Source of the DNA: a virus
DNA length: 64,000 nt
Strand: one strand, 5' to 3'
Virus record (IMG/VR): IMGVR_UViG_3300012269_000002
Location: 1-64,000 of that record
The translations under genes were made by a program, and so were the position numbers. Below the pieces are notes generated by a model. The model ran no database searches. It saw only the letters and a list, made by a program, of their open reading frames with translations, and was not told the origin of the DNA. This document shows, piece after piece, positions 1 through 8,786 of this stretch (position 1 is the first letter of the stretch; each line of letters opens with the position of its first letter).

Positions 1-1
1 A

Positions 2-1123
2 ATGAATTTTTTCAGTGGAATAATATATCCACTTTTTGATACGACAACCTCATCACCTACTCAGTTAAGTTTTTTAATACATGCATATGCCGTATTAAAG
101 GCACCTAGTGATATTGATTTAGCTGAGTTTGAAATATTAACAGGTCCTAATTATGATAGTAGTTTTAATACTTTAGGAACAACTAACCGCTATTCTGACT
201 ATTTAGGTGAAAATATAGGTTTAAGTCAATATAATTGGAACGGGGTATTAAATAAAAGAACTGATTCTAATGGCATATTAACGTTTACACCCGCTGAATT
301 TGAGAATGATATAAACAACATACTGGAATCATCTGGTTCTGAATCGAATACCGCAGATTTAATAGATAGTTATACCAATGATGTATTAACACTTAGAGGG
401 TTAAAATCATCGACTATAGATTTTAATGTGGACGATTCTGGTTGTTTGGTTATGGAGGTTAATACTACTATTTCTGGTAGTAGTTCTTGTAATTATTGGA
501 TTAGTGGACAAACTGGTATTAATTCCTTGAGGGTAATTAATTCTTCATCAATAAGTGCAACTGGTGACTATGCTATAGCCACTGGTTTTGCTACAAACGC
601 AAGTGGATTTGCCTCTAACGCTGGTGGTAAAGATACAACAGCAAGTGGTGCTAATTCATTTACCCATGGTGAAAATAATGATTCTAGGGCAAGTAATTCG
701 GCTATTTTAGGTGGACTTAATAATACTGTAATTAATACATCAACAAATTCAGTTATAATTGGTGGAAACAATATTACGGCCACACAATCAAATACAGTTT
801 ATACACCCAGTATTGTAGTTAGTGGTACTGTTACTTCAACTGGTATTATGACCGCACCTAACTTTGTGCTAAGTTCGGATAAAAGAATAAAAACGGATAT
901 TGAACCAATTTCGAATTATATTATTGATGTTAATTGGAAAAAATTTAAACTTAATTCTGATACATCTAAATTAAGATATGGTGTAATCGCACAGGAGCTT
1001 GAAGGGAAACATCCAGAATTTGTTATAACTGATGAGAATGGAATGAAATCTGTGGCATATATCGATTTACTTGTAGCCAAGATTAATGAATTAGAGAATA
1101 GGATTAAAATTTTAGAGAAATAA
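2..1123 (+). CDS. Tail fibre protein with C-terminal S74 chaperone domain
   Basis: Probable host-contact fibre. The middle (about residues 185-255) is a run of short degenerate repeats of the kind ATGDYAIATGFATNASG, ASGANSFTHG, SNSAILGG, which resemble YadA-type trimeric head/stalk repeats. The C-terminus (about 290-373) starts with SSDKRIKTDIEPI and ends in a coiled-coil-like stretch (INELENRIKILEK), matching the Peptidase_S74 intramolecular chaperone. In that family the domain trimerises the fibre and then cuts itself off at the Ser of the SD-R-K motif. The start at base 2 fits a TAATG-type overlap with a gene just outside the window, so the protein may be complete. Its stop overlaps the start of the next gene (TAATG). 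The domain call is firm; the receptor is unknown. Confidence 0.8.
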   Translation: MNFFSGIIYPLFDTTTSSPTQLSFLIHAYAVLKAPSDIDLAEFEILTGPNYDSSFNTLGTTNRYSDYLGENIGLSQYNWNGVLNKRTDSNGILTFTPAEFENDINNILESSGSESNTADLIDSYTNDVLTLRGLKSSTIDFNVDDSGCLVMEVNTTISGSSSCNYWISGQTGINSLRVINSSSISATGDYAIATGFATNASGFASNAGGKDTTASGANSFTHGENNDSRASNSAILGGLNNTVINTSTNSVIIGGNNITATQSNTVYTPSIVVSGTVTSTGIMTAPNFVLSSDKRIKTDIEPISNYIIDVNWKKFKLNSDTSKLRYGVIAQELEGKHPEFVITDENGMKSVAYIDLLVAKINELENRIKILEK

Positions 1124-3069
1124 TGGCAGTACCAGATACAACAACATTTAGCTTACAAGATGTGGTTAACGAAATAAACCCAACAACTGACGATTTAGTG
1201 AATTGTATTTCTGATGCCGTAGAAGGGAACTATGATTCAAGATATTATATTACACCAGCCACAAGCTTACTTGAGTTCAGAAATTATGGCCCATCTGGTC
1301 CAGAATCTTGTGATTCAGGTATGGATGTTGTTTTTATTTTTGATTATTCATCGAGTATGAACGACCATATAGAAGCCGCTAAATCTGGAGCTGTAAGTAT
1401 TATATCCACTATAAATTCACAATCAGGTTCTAATGATTATAGATTAGGTCTAGTTATTGCAGATGAATATCTTTCAGATACAAATTCAAATTATATTAAT
1501 AATATAAATTATACTAGTTTACCATCTAGTCAAAGGATAATTAATACTGGTAGTATTGCAAATAGATATCAATGGTTAACAACTATGGAAATGATGGGCG
1601 TAAATAATGGAGCAACTTTTACAAGTCAATTAGATAAATTAAACGGTGCAATTCCAATTGGTAAAGGAATATTAGACCCAGAACCTATGGATTTAGTACT
1701 AAGTAAGGTTGTTGAAAATAACTTTGCTGGTTCTTTTAGAAACGGAGTGGCAAAATATGTGATTATGGTTACAGATGATGCACCAGGTGGCGATGATGAT
1801 AGTTTTACTGATGCTGATATTTTTGAAATACAGAGATTAATATCGGTTTGCAATAGTCAAGATATTAAGGTAATTGTGCTAGGTGCTGGGGTTAATAAAT
1901 CAAGACTAGCACCAGTACCCTTTTTACCAGGTGATTATTTCCCATGGCGAAGATTGGCGCTCGACACTGGAGGGTCATGGAATGTTAGTTATGATGCAAG
2001 TACAATACAGTCGGAAATAATTAATAATTGCTCAACTCAAAATACAGGGTTTACAGTTGCCTATGTTACATCATTTATTAGTGATAGCATAACCAGTATA
2101 GATATTAGCGACCCTAATAATTTGATTGAACTGGATAGCTATACAAGTACTAATTTAAATGCTGCGCAAGGTATTAGATTGGACCTGAATAATAATGTGG
2201 CTTATGTAGTATCATCAACATCTGATGACATAACCAGTATAGATATTAGCGACCCTAATAATTTGATTGAACTGGATAGTTATACAAGTTCTAATTTAAA
2301 TGGTGCTCGTAATATTGCTTTAGATTTGAATAATAATGTAGCCTATGTAACATCATTAGCAAATGATACCATTCTTAATGATACCAGTCCTGGTGATGCT
2401 AGTAGGATAACCAGTATAGATATTAGTAACCCTAATAATTTGGTTGAACTGGATAGTTACAGAAGTTCAAATCTTGATGGTGCATTTAGTGTTGAGTTAG
2501 ACTTAGCTAATAATGTGGCCTATGTTGTTTCGTATGTATCTAGTAGTATAACTAGTATAAACATTAGCGACCCTAATAATTTGATTGAGATGGATAGTTA
2601 TATAAGTCCCAATTTGGATGGAGTTCGTTATATCGCTTTAGACCTTATCAATAATGTGGCTTATGTGGCATCATTGGATTCTGATAAGTTAACTAGTATA
2701 AATATTAGCAACCCTAATAATTTAATTGAACTTGATACTTATACAAGTACTAATTTAGATGGTGCATTAGGTATTAAATTAGACTTAGCTAATAATGTAG
2801 CCTATGTCACTTCAGAACTATCTAATAGTATAACTAGTATAAATATTAGCAACCCTAATAATTTAACTGAACTGGATAGCTATACAAGTACTAATTTAGG
2901 TGGTGCATTTGGTCTTGAGTTAGACTTAACTAATAATTTGGCTTATGTAGTATCATCAACATCTGATAGTATAACTAGTATAGATATTAGCAACCCTAAT
3001 AATTTAACTGAACTGGATAGCTATACAAGTACTAATTTAGATTATGTAATAGGGATTGCGTTAGGATAA
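1123..3069 (+). CDS. VWA-domain plus seven-repeat beta-propeller tail protein
   Basis: Likely secreted or virion-surface adhesin, translationally coupled to the fibre gene through TAATG. Residues about 67-300 form a von Willebrand factor A domain: the strand MDVVFIFDYSSS carries the metal-binding D74-x-S76-x-S78 motif. From residue 313 to the end there are seven tandem repeats of 47 residues (the third has a 12-residue insertion), each with AYV-S, (I/L)TSI(D/N)ISxPNNL, ELDSY and NL..A..(I/L).LD. They resemble LVIVD-type propeller blades, and seven of them would close one seven-bladed propeller. Many repeats are nearly identical at DNA level, suggesting recent duplication or homogenisation. 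Ligand unknown; a role in host adhesion is inferred from domains and the adjacent fibre. Confidence 0.75.
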   Translation: MAVPDTTTFSLQDVVNEINPTTDDLVNCISDAVEGNYDSRYYITPATSLLEFRNYGPSGPESCDSGMDVVFIFDYSSSMNDHIEAAKSGAVSIISTINSQSGSNDYRLGLVIADEYLSDTNSNYINNINYTSLPSSQRIINTGSIANRYQWLTTMEMMGVNNGATFTSQLDKLNGAIPIGKGILDPEPMDLVLSKVVENNFAGSFRNGVAKYVIMVTDDAPGGDDDSFTDADIFEIQRLISVCNSQDIKVIVLGAGVNKSRLAPVPFLPGDYFPWRRLALDTGGSWNVSYDASTIQSEIINNCSTQNTGFTVAYVTSFISDSITSIDISDPNNLIELDSYTSTNLNAAQGIRLDLNNNVAYVVSSTSDDITSIDISDPNNLIELDSYTSSNLNGARNIALDLNNNVAYVTSLANDTILNDTSPGDASRITSIDISNPNNLVELDSYRSSNLDGAFSVELDLANNVAYVVSYVSSSITSINISDPNNLIEMDSYISPNLDGVRYIALDLINNVAYVASLDSDKLTSINISNPNNLIELDTYTSTNLDGALGIKLDLANNVAYVTSELSNSITSINISNPNNLTELDSYTSTNLGGAFGLELDLTNNLAYVVSSTSDSITSIDISNPNNLTELDSYTSTNLDYVIGIALG

Positions 3070-3194
3070 AAATACATAAAATTAATATTATATGTTATAT
3101 GTTTACAAGATTATAAAAAAATAAATAATATTGCAAATAAAAGTTATTAAATTTTATTTACAGTTAATTAAAAGTTAAATAAAAATTTTATTAA

Positions 3195-3569
3195 ATGAAT
3201 TTTAATATAAATAAAAATGCTACATTACCACGTTTGGTAATGGAATTAGTTAAGGACGGTAGATATACCTATAAAGAATTTAACGATAAGTTACAAAATA
3301 GTAATATTACGTTCTGTATGTCCGATATAGTTACTGGTGTAAAAAAAATAGGTAGAAAAAATGCCACACTTATACTTAAAAATGAATATAACGGTTGTAA
3401 TTATGAAGAATATTATATAAGTTATCAGTTTTCGAAAAAAGATACATCAACATCTGGAACCTATATAGGTGAATTTACGATAGAATTTTTAGATGGTTCT
3501 GGTACATTGATTGTTCCAATTAGAGAAACATTACTAATAAATGTACTTGACCAAGGGATTAAAAAATAA
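3195..3569 (+). CDS. Conserved small phage structural protein (hypothetical)
   Basis: A 124-residue protein with no catalytic motif that I can see. It is rich in alternating beta-strand-like segments (ATLILKNEY, EEYYISYQF, YIGEFTIEFLDGSGTLIVPI). Similar short all-beta proteins occur beside tail-fibre genes in large marine and Bacteroidetes phages, so a virion role is likely, but this rests on position and general appearance. It stands alone: 125 bases of very AT-rich sequence separate it from the upstream gene, and an AT-rich hairpin lies downstream. Product unknown. Confidence 0.55.
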   Translation: MNFNINKNATLPRLVMELVKDGRYTYKEFNDKLQNSNITFCMSDIVTGVKKIGRKNATLILKNEYNGCNYEEYYISYQFSKKDTSTSGTYIGEFTIEFLDGSGTLIVPIRETLLINVLDQGIKK

Positions 3570-3617
3570 ATTTATTTTAAAATTACTTGTATCTTAAAAA
3601 TATTTTGACTAAATTTG

Positions 3618-3641
3618 TTAATCATTTTATAAAATGATTAA
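3618..3641. other. AT-rich perfect hairpin between two genes
   Basis: A perfect 10-bp inverted repeat (ttaatcattt / aaatgattaa) around a tata loop lies between the small structural gene and the DNA polymerase promoter. It could end the upstream transcript, but the run after it is mixed A and C and not T, so this is only a candidate terminator. Confidence 0.4.
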
Positions 3642-3663
3642 AACCCTTACTTTTGGTTTTCAC

Positions 3664-3694
3664 TTGATTATGTAGAATAAATTTACTTTATTTG
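3664..3694 (+). promoter_or_regulatory. Bacteroidetes-type promoter for DNA polymerase
   Basis: TTG at 3664-3666, exactly 20 bases, then TTTATTTG at 3687-3694. This fits the Bacteroidetes host sigma pattern (-33 TTTG, -7 TAnnTTTG) with one mismatch in the -7 box. The same spacing recurs at five other places in the window. The predicted leader to the ATG at 3711 is only about a dozen bases. Confidence 0.65.
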
Positions 3695-3710
3695 TTTAAA
3701 ATATAAGTAT

Positions 3711-6700
3711 ATGCCTAAGAACAGTGTAGATTCAGATTTAATTATTAACTTCCTAGAAGGTGGTGACCCACAAAAATATATTGTGGGTGTAGAGGCCACA
3801 TATTACGAGGACTTTGTTTATTTAATAATCAATGACCCAGATAAACCCGAAAAGACAATAGAGAAACATAGTTATACCCCATTTCTTTGGGTTAAACAGG
3901 ATGTTTTCGATATGATATATGAGGGTAAGCGTTCAAGGATAAAGAATGCTATGAGGGAGTCTGGTATTAAGGTAAAAAAACAGATTGATTCAAATGCCGA
4001 TGGTGAGATTCCTGATAGACTTAAGGATGGTTACATTTATTTGGTCGAGTGTAAGAATGGTAGTTACTCTAAATTAATAAACTTTTTCAAAAATGGTGGT
4101 GTTGATTTATTTAATCAGGACTTTAGAAAATACTTTGTAACCTTTTCACCAGCCGAACAATATTTAATTCAAACCAAAAAGAGATTATTTAAGGGTATTG
4201 AAGACTATAACGATACACATAGATTACAATTCGATTTAGAGACAGAAGGTCTTGATGCTAGAACGCAACCAATATTTCAAATAGGTATTAAGGATAACCG
4301 AGGTTTTGAATATGTCTTAGAGGTTAAGGGTGATACCCCAAAAGAAAAGAGAGATTCCGAACGTTTCGTAATAAAAGAATTCTTTAGAATCATAGACGAT
4401 ATAAGACCAGATATTATAACTGGTTATAACTCCGAAAATTTTGACTGGGATTATTTTGAAAAAAGGTGTGATAGGTTAAATCTTGATTTAGGTGAGATAG
4501 CAATTACTCTTGACCCTAATACTAAATTCAGGAGAAAAGATTCCATGCTTAAATTAGGTGGTGAGTCTGAAAATTATAAGCAAACATATATGTGGGGTTA
4601 TAATATTTTAGACATATCACACTCCGTTAGAAGAGCACAGGCAATAAATTCAAGCATTAAAAAATGGAACTTAAAATACATTACACAATTTTCGGATGTA
4701 GCTAAGGTGAATAGGGTTTATATACCTGGCGATATTTTATATAAAACCTGGTCAGACCCTAACCCATATTGGTTTAATGATTTAGATGGTTCTTGGGGTA
4801 AACTTAAAGAGGGTATGTCATTACCCGAAAACTCACAAGAGGTTAAGGGTGATTATATTGTACAGCGTTATTTATTAGATGACCTTTGGGAAACCGAACA
4901 AATCGATGGAATATATAATCAAGCAGCTTATCTAATCGCTAAATTATTACCAACAACATATATGCGTAGTTCTACAATGGGTACGGCTGGTCAATGGAAA
5001 TTGATTATGGCGGCTTGGTCATATGAAAATGGTTTAGCTATTCCATCACTTGACGAAAAAAAACCATTTGTGGGTGGGTTATCCAGGTTATTGGAGGTTG
5101 GTTATGCTAGAAATGTAATTAAACTGGATTTTGCCGCACTATATCCTAAAACACAATTAACCCATAGTATATTCCCAAGTTTGGATATATCAGGTGTTAT
5201 GGAAGGTTTATTAACTTATATTGTTGATACAAGGGATAAATTTAAATTTTTAACTGGTACACATAAAAATAAAACTAAAGAATTAAGAGATTTATTAGAA
5301 AAGAATATTGATAAATTATCAAAGGAAAGAATTGATAAGGCCAACGGGATGATTACGGATGAAAGTAAATTAGCATCCGATTATGATAAAAAACAATTAC
5401 CACTTAAGATATTAGCCAACTCGTTCTTTGGGGCCTATGGTGCACCATATATATTTAATTGGGGTGATACCGATAGTGCCGAAGAAACAACATGTCGTGG
5501 TAGACAGTATTTAAGGTTAATGGTTAAATTCTTTACCGAGAAATACGGTTTTAGAGCTTTGGTAATGGATACGGATGGGGCCAACTTTGCTATACCAGAC
5601 AATGTAGATGACATTAGGTACGTTTGTAATGGTACTCATTGGAAAACCAATATGTATGAAGCTGGAACGGAATTAAGTGGCTTAGAGGCGGTCCTAGCCG
5701 AATTTAATGAAACGTATATGATAGGGCGTATGGGTCTAGATGTTGATGATATATGTAATTCAACTATAAACTTTGCAAGAAAGAATTATGCAAATGATAT
5801 AGGTAGTAAAATTAAATTAGTCGGAAATAGTATTAAATCCAAGGCAATGCCAGTTTATATAGAGGAATTTCTTGATAAGGGAATTAGAATGTTATTGGAT
5901 GGAAATGGTTATGATTTTATAGACCATTATTATAAAACCGTTGATAACATATTCAATTACAAAATTCCAGTAGCTAAAATAGCTAGTAAATCTAAGGTTA
6001 AAATAACCCCAGATAATTATAAGAACGTTTATTGTAAACAAAAGACAAAGGCTGGTAGGGTTAAAGCTAGACAGGCACACATGGAGTTAATACTACATGA
6101 AGAAATTAATGTGGATTTAGGTGATGTAATTTATTATGTAAATACTGGTTCCGCAAAATCACATTCGGATGTTAAAAAAATAACAGATAAGGAAACTGGT
6201 AAGGTAGAGATACAATTAAACTGTAAACATATTCCACAGGACCAATTAGAAAATGACCCTAATTTAACTACAGATGAATATAATGTAGCTAAATATTTAG
6301 ATGCATTCAATAAAAGAATTAAACCACTTTTAGTTTGTTTTGATGAAGAGATTAGACATGATATTATAATAGATGTATATAAAGATAGGAAGACTAAGGT
6401 TGTTAAATTAAAGGAAAAAAGTGTATTTACAGAAAAACAATGTAAGTTAATAGCTGGAAAACCATTTAATGAATCTGACCAAGATACTTATGAGGCCCTT
6501 ATGAGAATGGAAGATAAAGAAATAGCGTTTTGGTCTAGGGTTAATAAGTTGCCAAATAATATGGAACAGGACGAATGGGATAATATTAAGTTGGATTGGA
6601 AGATTAGGTCTGAGCAAGAAATAAATGATTCAATTAGTTATGAGAAAAATTTATTCCATGAAATTATACAACGTTTAGAGATACATGAAATAAATGAAAT

Positions 6701-7280
6701 AGTTGAACATGGTGAACTTTACGGGGAATTAAGACTATTGGGAAGTATACACCTAAACGAAGATTCTTCACTGGATATTGTTTCAAATAAAAATAATTTC
6801 GTTATAGGTTCTTTTGAGGATTTATTTAAATTTAAAAAAGAAGCAGAGGAGAGAAGAATTTATTATAACACAATCGAACATAGTGATGTTGACCTATATC
6901 AATCTTGGTTGGATTACCAAGAGGTTGTAAATAGTGGTAGTACGGTCGAGGATATAACTTCAATAACAAATGAAATATCGAATATTGAAGTTGATGCCGT
7001 AATTATTAACAATGAATATATTAAGGAAATCGAAGATTACCTTATTAATCATAAATGGGAAAAAGGTTCGGATAATCAATGGGTAATGGATGATTGGGAT
7101 TATAATAAAACTGGTTCCATTACACTTGAAGATGCCTATGAACTGGAAAAAATAAAACAAAAAGTTTTAACAGAAATTAAAAACTCAAAAGTAGGGGATA
7201 AGAATTTAGTATTAAAAACACCTATTGAGGAAGAAGATATAGTCGAAGAACTGGAAGATGATGAAGAATGGAATTTCTAA
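3711..7280 (+). CDS. Family B DNA polymerase (T4 gp43-like)
   Basis: Replicative polymerase with 3'-5' proofreading. Exonuclease motif I is FDLETEG (about residue 172), and exonuclease II is ITGYNSENFDWDYF (about 240). Polymerase motif A is LDFAALYP (about 472, with Ala where DFxSLYP usually has Ser). Motif B is KILANSFFGAYG (about 565). Motif C is MDTDGAN (about 618), so the catalytic DTD is kept but the usual following Ser is Gly. At 1189 residues it is about 290 longer than T4 gp43, and most of the excess lies after motif C. It ends in an acidic tail (EEEDIVEELEDDEEWNF), possibly for clamp or other protein contacts. A host-type early promoter lies directly upstream and a strong terminator directly after the stop. 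Confidence 0.95.
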   Translation: MPKNSVDSDLIINFLEGGDPQKYIVGVEATYYEDFVYLIINDPDKPEKTIEKHSYTPFLWVKQDVFDMIYEGKRSRIKNAMRESGIKVKKQIDSNADGEIPDRLKDGYIYLVECKNGSYSKLINFFKNGGVDLFNQDFRKYFVTFSPAEQYLIQTKKRLFKGIEDYNDTHRLQFDLETEGLDARTQPIFQIGIKDNRGFEYVLEVKGDTPKEKRDSERFVIKEFFRIIDDIRPDIITGYNSENFDWDYFEKRCDRLNLDLGEIAITLDPNTKFRRKDSMLKLGGESENYKQTYMWGYNILDISHSVRRAQAINSSIKKWNLKYITQFSDVAKVNRVYIPGDILYKTWSDPNPYWFNDLDGSWGKLKEGMSLPENSQEVKGDYIVQRYLLDDLWETEQIDGIYNQAAYLIAKLLPTTYMRSSTMGTAGQWKLIMAAWSYENGLAIPSLDEKKPFVGGLSRLLEVGYARNVIKLDFAALYPKTQLTHSIFPSLDISGVMEGLLTYIVDTRDKFKFLTGTHKNKTKELRDLLEKNIDKLSKERIDKANGMITDESKLASDYDKKQLPLKILANSFFGAYGAPYIFNWGDTDSAEETTCRGRQYLRLMVKFFTEKYGFRALVMDTDGANFAIPDNVDDIRYVCNGTHWKTNMYEAGTELSGLEAVLAEFNETYMIGRMGLDVDDICNSTINFARKNYANDIGSKIKLVGNSIKSKAMPVYIEEFLDKGIRMLLDGNGYDFIDHYYKTVDNIFNYKIPVAKIASKSKVKITPDNYKNVYCKQKTKAGRVKARQAHMELILHEEINVDLGDVIYYVNTGSAKSHSDVKKITDKETGKVEIQLNCKHIPQDQLENDPNLTTDEYNVAKYLDAFNKRIKPLLVCFDEEIRHDIIIDVYKDRKTKVVKLKEKSVFTEKQCKLIAGKPFNESDQDTYEALMRMEDKEIAFWSRVNKLPNNMEQDEWDNIKLDWKIRSEQEINDSISYEKNLFHEIIQRLEIHEINEIVEHGELYGELRLLGSIHLNEDSSLDIVSNKNNFVIGSFEDLFKFKKEAEERRIYYNTIEHSDVDLYQSWLDYQEVVNSGSTVEDITSITNEISNIEVDAVIINNEYIKEIEDYLINHKWEKGSDNQWVMDDWDYNKTGSITLEDAYELEKIKQKVLTEIKNSKVGDKNLVLKTPIEEEDIVEELEDDEEWNF

Positions 7281-7285
7281 TAAAC

Positions 7286-7313
7286 AAAAGACCCACAATT
7301 AAGTGGGTCTTTT
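7286..7313. terminator. Bidirectional terminator between convergent genes
   Basis: Perfect 11-bp stem (aaaagacccac / gtgggtctttt) with a 6-base loop. A-run and T-run flanks let it work for both the DNA polymerase gene (plus) and the neck-like gene (minus), whose stop directly abuts it. Confidence 0.9.
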
Positions 7314-8474
7314 TTATTTTACATATAAACCTAGTGGTCTATATTTTAATTGTCTATTTAGGTTTTCAGCTTCATCGGCTGCCCTTTCCATTTGTTTAGT
7401 ACTTGATAACCTTTCAAGTCTGGCATCAAGTCGTTCAAGTAAATTTGTTCTCTCATCATTACCTTCCGCTAATAGGGATTCATAATCCATTGTTCTTTCG
7501 GCTTCTGGTGGACCTACTATACCACCGAACTTACCTCTAGTCCTACCCAGCGTTCTTTTCGCCTCGGCAATAAATAAACTTCTGACCAATGTTTTTGTTG
7601 GTTCATTGAAATCCGCATAATCTAATTTTGATAATGGAACTTCATTAGGTAATTTTATAATATCTGGATTATCTTTTCTACAATCGTCAACATTTTCAGA
7701 TGTGGTGTCGTAATAATGATACCACACTTGACAACCAGTAAGGTTTAGTGAGCCACCTACGGCTCCACCACTACCACCTGGTGCTGTACCATTAAAAGAT
7801 AATTTAGAGCCAGGAGTACTAAGAAGGTGTAATAATCTAGTTCCATTTGGGCCAGCTGTTATTTTATGTACCAATTCACTTCTAAGTAACCTATTTTTTA
7901 GGTTCATATCCGCTGCCATAAGTAACGTGTCATAGGCTGGGGTGGAATAATACCCACCAGAACCACCAGCACCATACCCACCAGAACCAGAACCAGACCC
8001 TATTTGTCCAAATCCACCACCGAAACCGTAATCTATACCAGCATAGTTTGCGAATAACGCCATTTGTGTAGTTGGAGGTGTAACCCATAGAACTTCATTT
8101 ATTTCTCTACCAGCTGGTATCTGATAAACTTGTCTACCAGATTCAATGGTTACATAATCTTTTTTAAGTTCCCATGGTCCTCTTTGTTGTAGTCCGACCT
8201 GTTTTGAATATGCATATGTGTATTGTGTTACGAAATCAAAATCCCTAACACTTAATGCAAAGGCCATGTCGGTCGTATCTATATTTTTGCCTAATAGTGA
8301 TTGCCATTGGTGTTCAACTAGCCACTCTTGTACGTATTGAGCGTAATCTTCAATAGCTATACCTAATAAAACACACAACATTTCATCCGTTAATTCAATC
8401 TGACGGATAGGTGCACCCATTGATACACGAAATTGTTGAAAAATCCTTTCCTTATCTTCAGTACTTACTGCCAT
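7314..8474 (-). CDS. Virion structural protein, probable neck (gp13-like)
   Basis: A 386-residue protein. The N-terminal part VSMGAPIRQIELTDEMLCVLL followed by an IEDYAQYVQEW helix resembles the start of T4 gp13-type neck/head-completion proteins of marine T4-like phages, where a strand with the pattern G.P...IELTD..I is common. The middle (about 160-200 and 255-270) is a Gly/Ser-rich low-complexity insertion (GFGGGFGQIGSGSGSGGYG), and the C-terminal third is helical and charged (LFIAEAKRTLGRTRGKFGG). It is transcribed from the minus strand with a late-type motif 21 bases upstream of its ATG. Structural role likely; the neck assignment is from memory of sequence style only. Confidence 0.5.
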   Translation of the reverse strand: MAVSTEDKERIFQQFRVSMGAPIRQIELTDEMLCVLLGIAIEDYAQYVQEWLVEHQWQSLLGKNIDTTDMAFALSVRDFDFVTQYTYAYSKQVGLQQRGPWELKKDYVTIESGRQVYQIPAGREINEVLWVTPPTTQMALFANYAGIDYGFGGGFGQIGSGSGSGGYGAGGSGGYYSTPAYDTLLMAADMNLKNRLLRSELVHKITAGPNGTRLLHLLSTPGSKLSFNGTAPGGSGGAVGGSLNLTGCQVWYHYYDTTSENVDDCRKDNPDIIKLPNEVPLSKLDYADFNEPTKTLVRSLFIAEAKRTLGRTRGKFGGIVGPPEAERTMDYESLLAEGNDERTNLLERLDARLERLSSTKQMERAADEAENLNRQLKYRPLGLYVK

Positions 8475-8488
8475 AATGTATTTTATTA

Positions 8489-8495
8489 ATAAATA
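8489..8495 (-). promoter_or_regulatory. Candidate late-promoter motif (TATTTAT)
   Basis: On the minus strand the bases read TATTTATTAATAAAA, ending about 21 bases before the ATG of the neck-like gene. The same element with similar spacing precedes many structural genes on the plus strand. Individually weak, because this heptamer is common in AT-rich DNA. Confidence 0.4.
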
Positions 8496-8519
8496 CTAAA
8501 AATAAAGGTAATATTTAAT

Positions 8520-8786
8520 TTATTGGGATAAGAATTTAATTGTTAATAAGTAAGCATCTTTAATTGTACCAAAACTAACCTCTGGTGATAGTATAACGCT
8601 ATTGTTTACCAATATGATTGGCACCGCATCGGTGTTACCTAATTCCATGACTTTTTTAACTTCGTCTTTATATTTTTCAAGGTTTATGTCAACATAATCA
8701 TATTGAACACTATTCTCACTATATAATGCCCTTAGCTCATCACAGTAAGGGCATTCTTTAAAACCGTATAATCTAACTTTACTCAT
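8520..8786 (-). CDS. Glutaredoxin-like thiol-disulfide oxidoreductase
   Basis: An 88-residue single-domain glutaredoxin. The active site C12-P-Y-C15 follows the first strand (VRLYGFKECPYC), and the cis-proline motif DAVPIILVNN is present. By family it would reduce disulfides, and in T4-like phages such a protein (NrdC) can act as electron donor for ribonucleotide reductase; this phage encodes NrdA and NrdB far away at 46-53 kb. The start codon lies inside the end of the upstream SNF2 helicase gene (8-base overlap), so the two are probably co-translated. Confidence 0.85.
   Translation of the reverse strand: MSKVRLYGFKECPYCDELRALYSENSVQYDYVDINLEKYKDEVKKVMELGNTDAVPIILVNNSVILSPEVSFGTIKDAYLLTIKFLSQ

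Noticed and set aside
568-783. Minus-strand reading frames under the fibre, tape measure and baseplate genes (for example 568-783, 24806-25426, 27820-28338)
   Set aside because: They lie opposite clear structural genes, have Pro/Leu/Ser-rich shadow composition and no start signals.
2059-3066. CRISPR-like array in the 141-bp repeats
   Set aside because: The repeats are in frame, code for protein blades and have no spacers.
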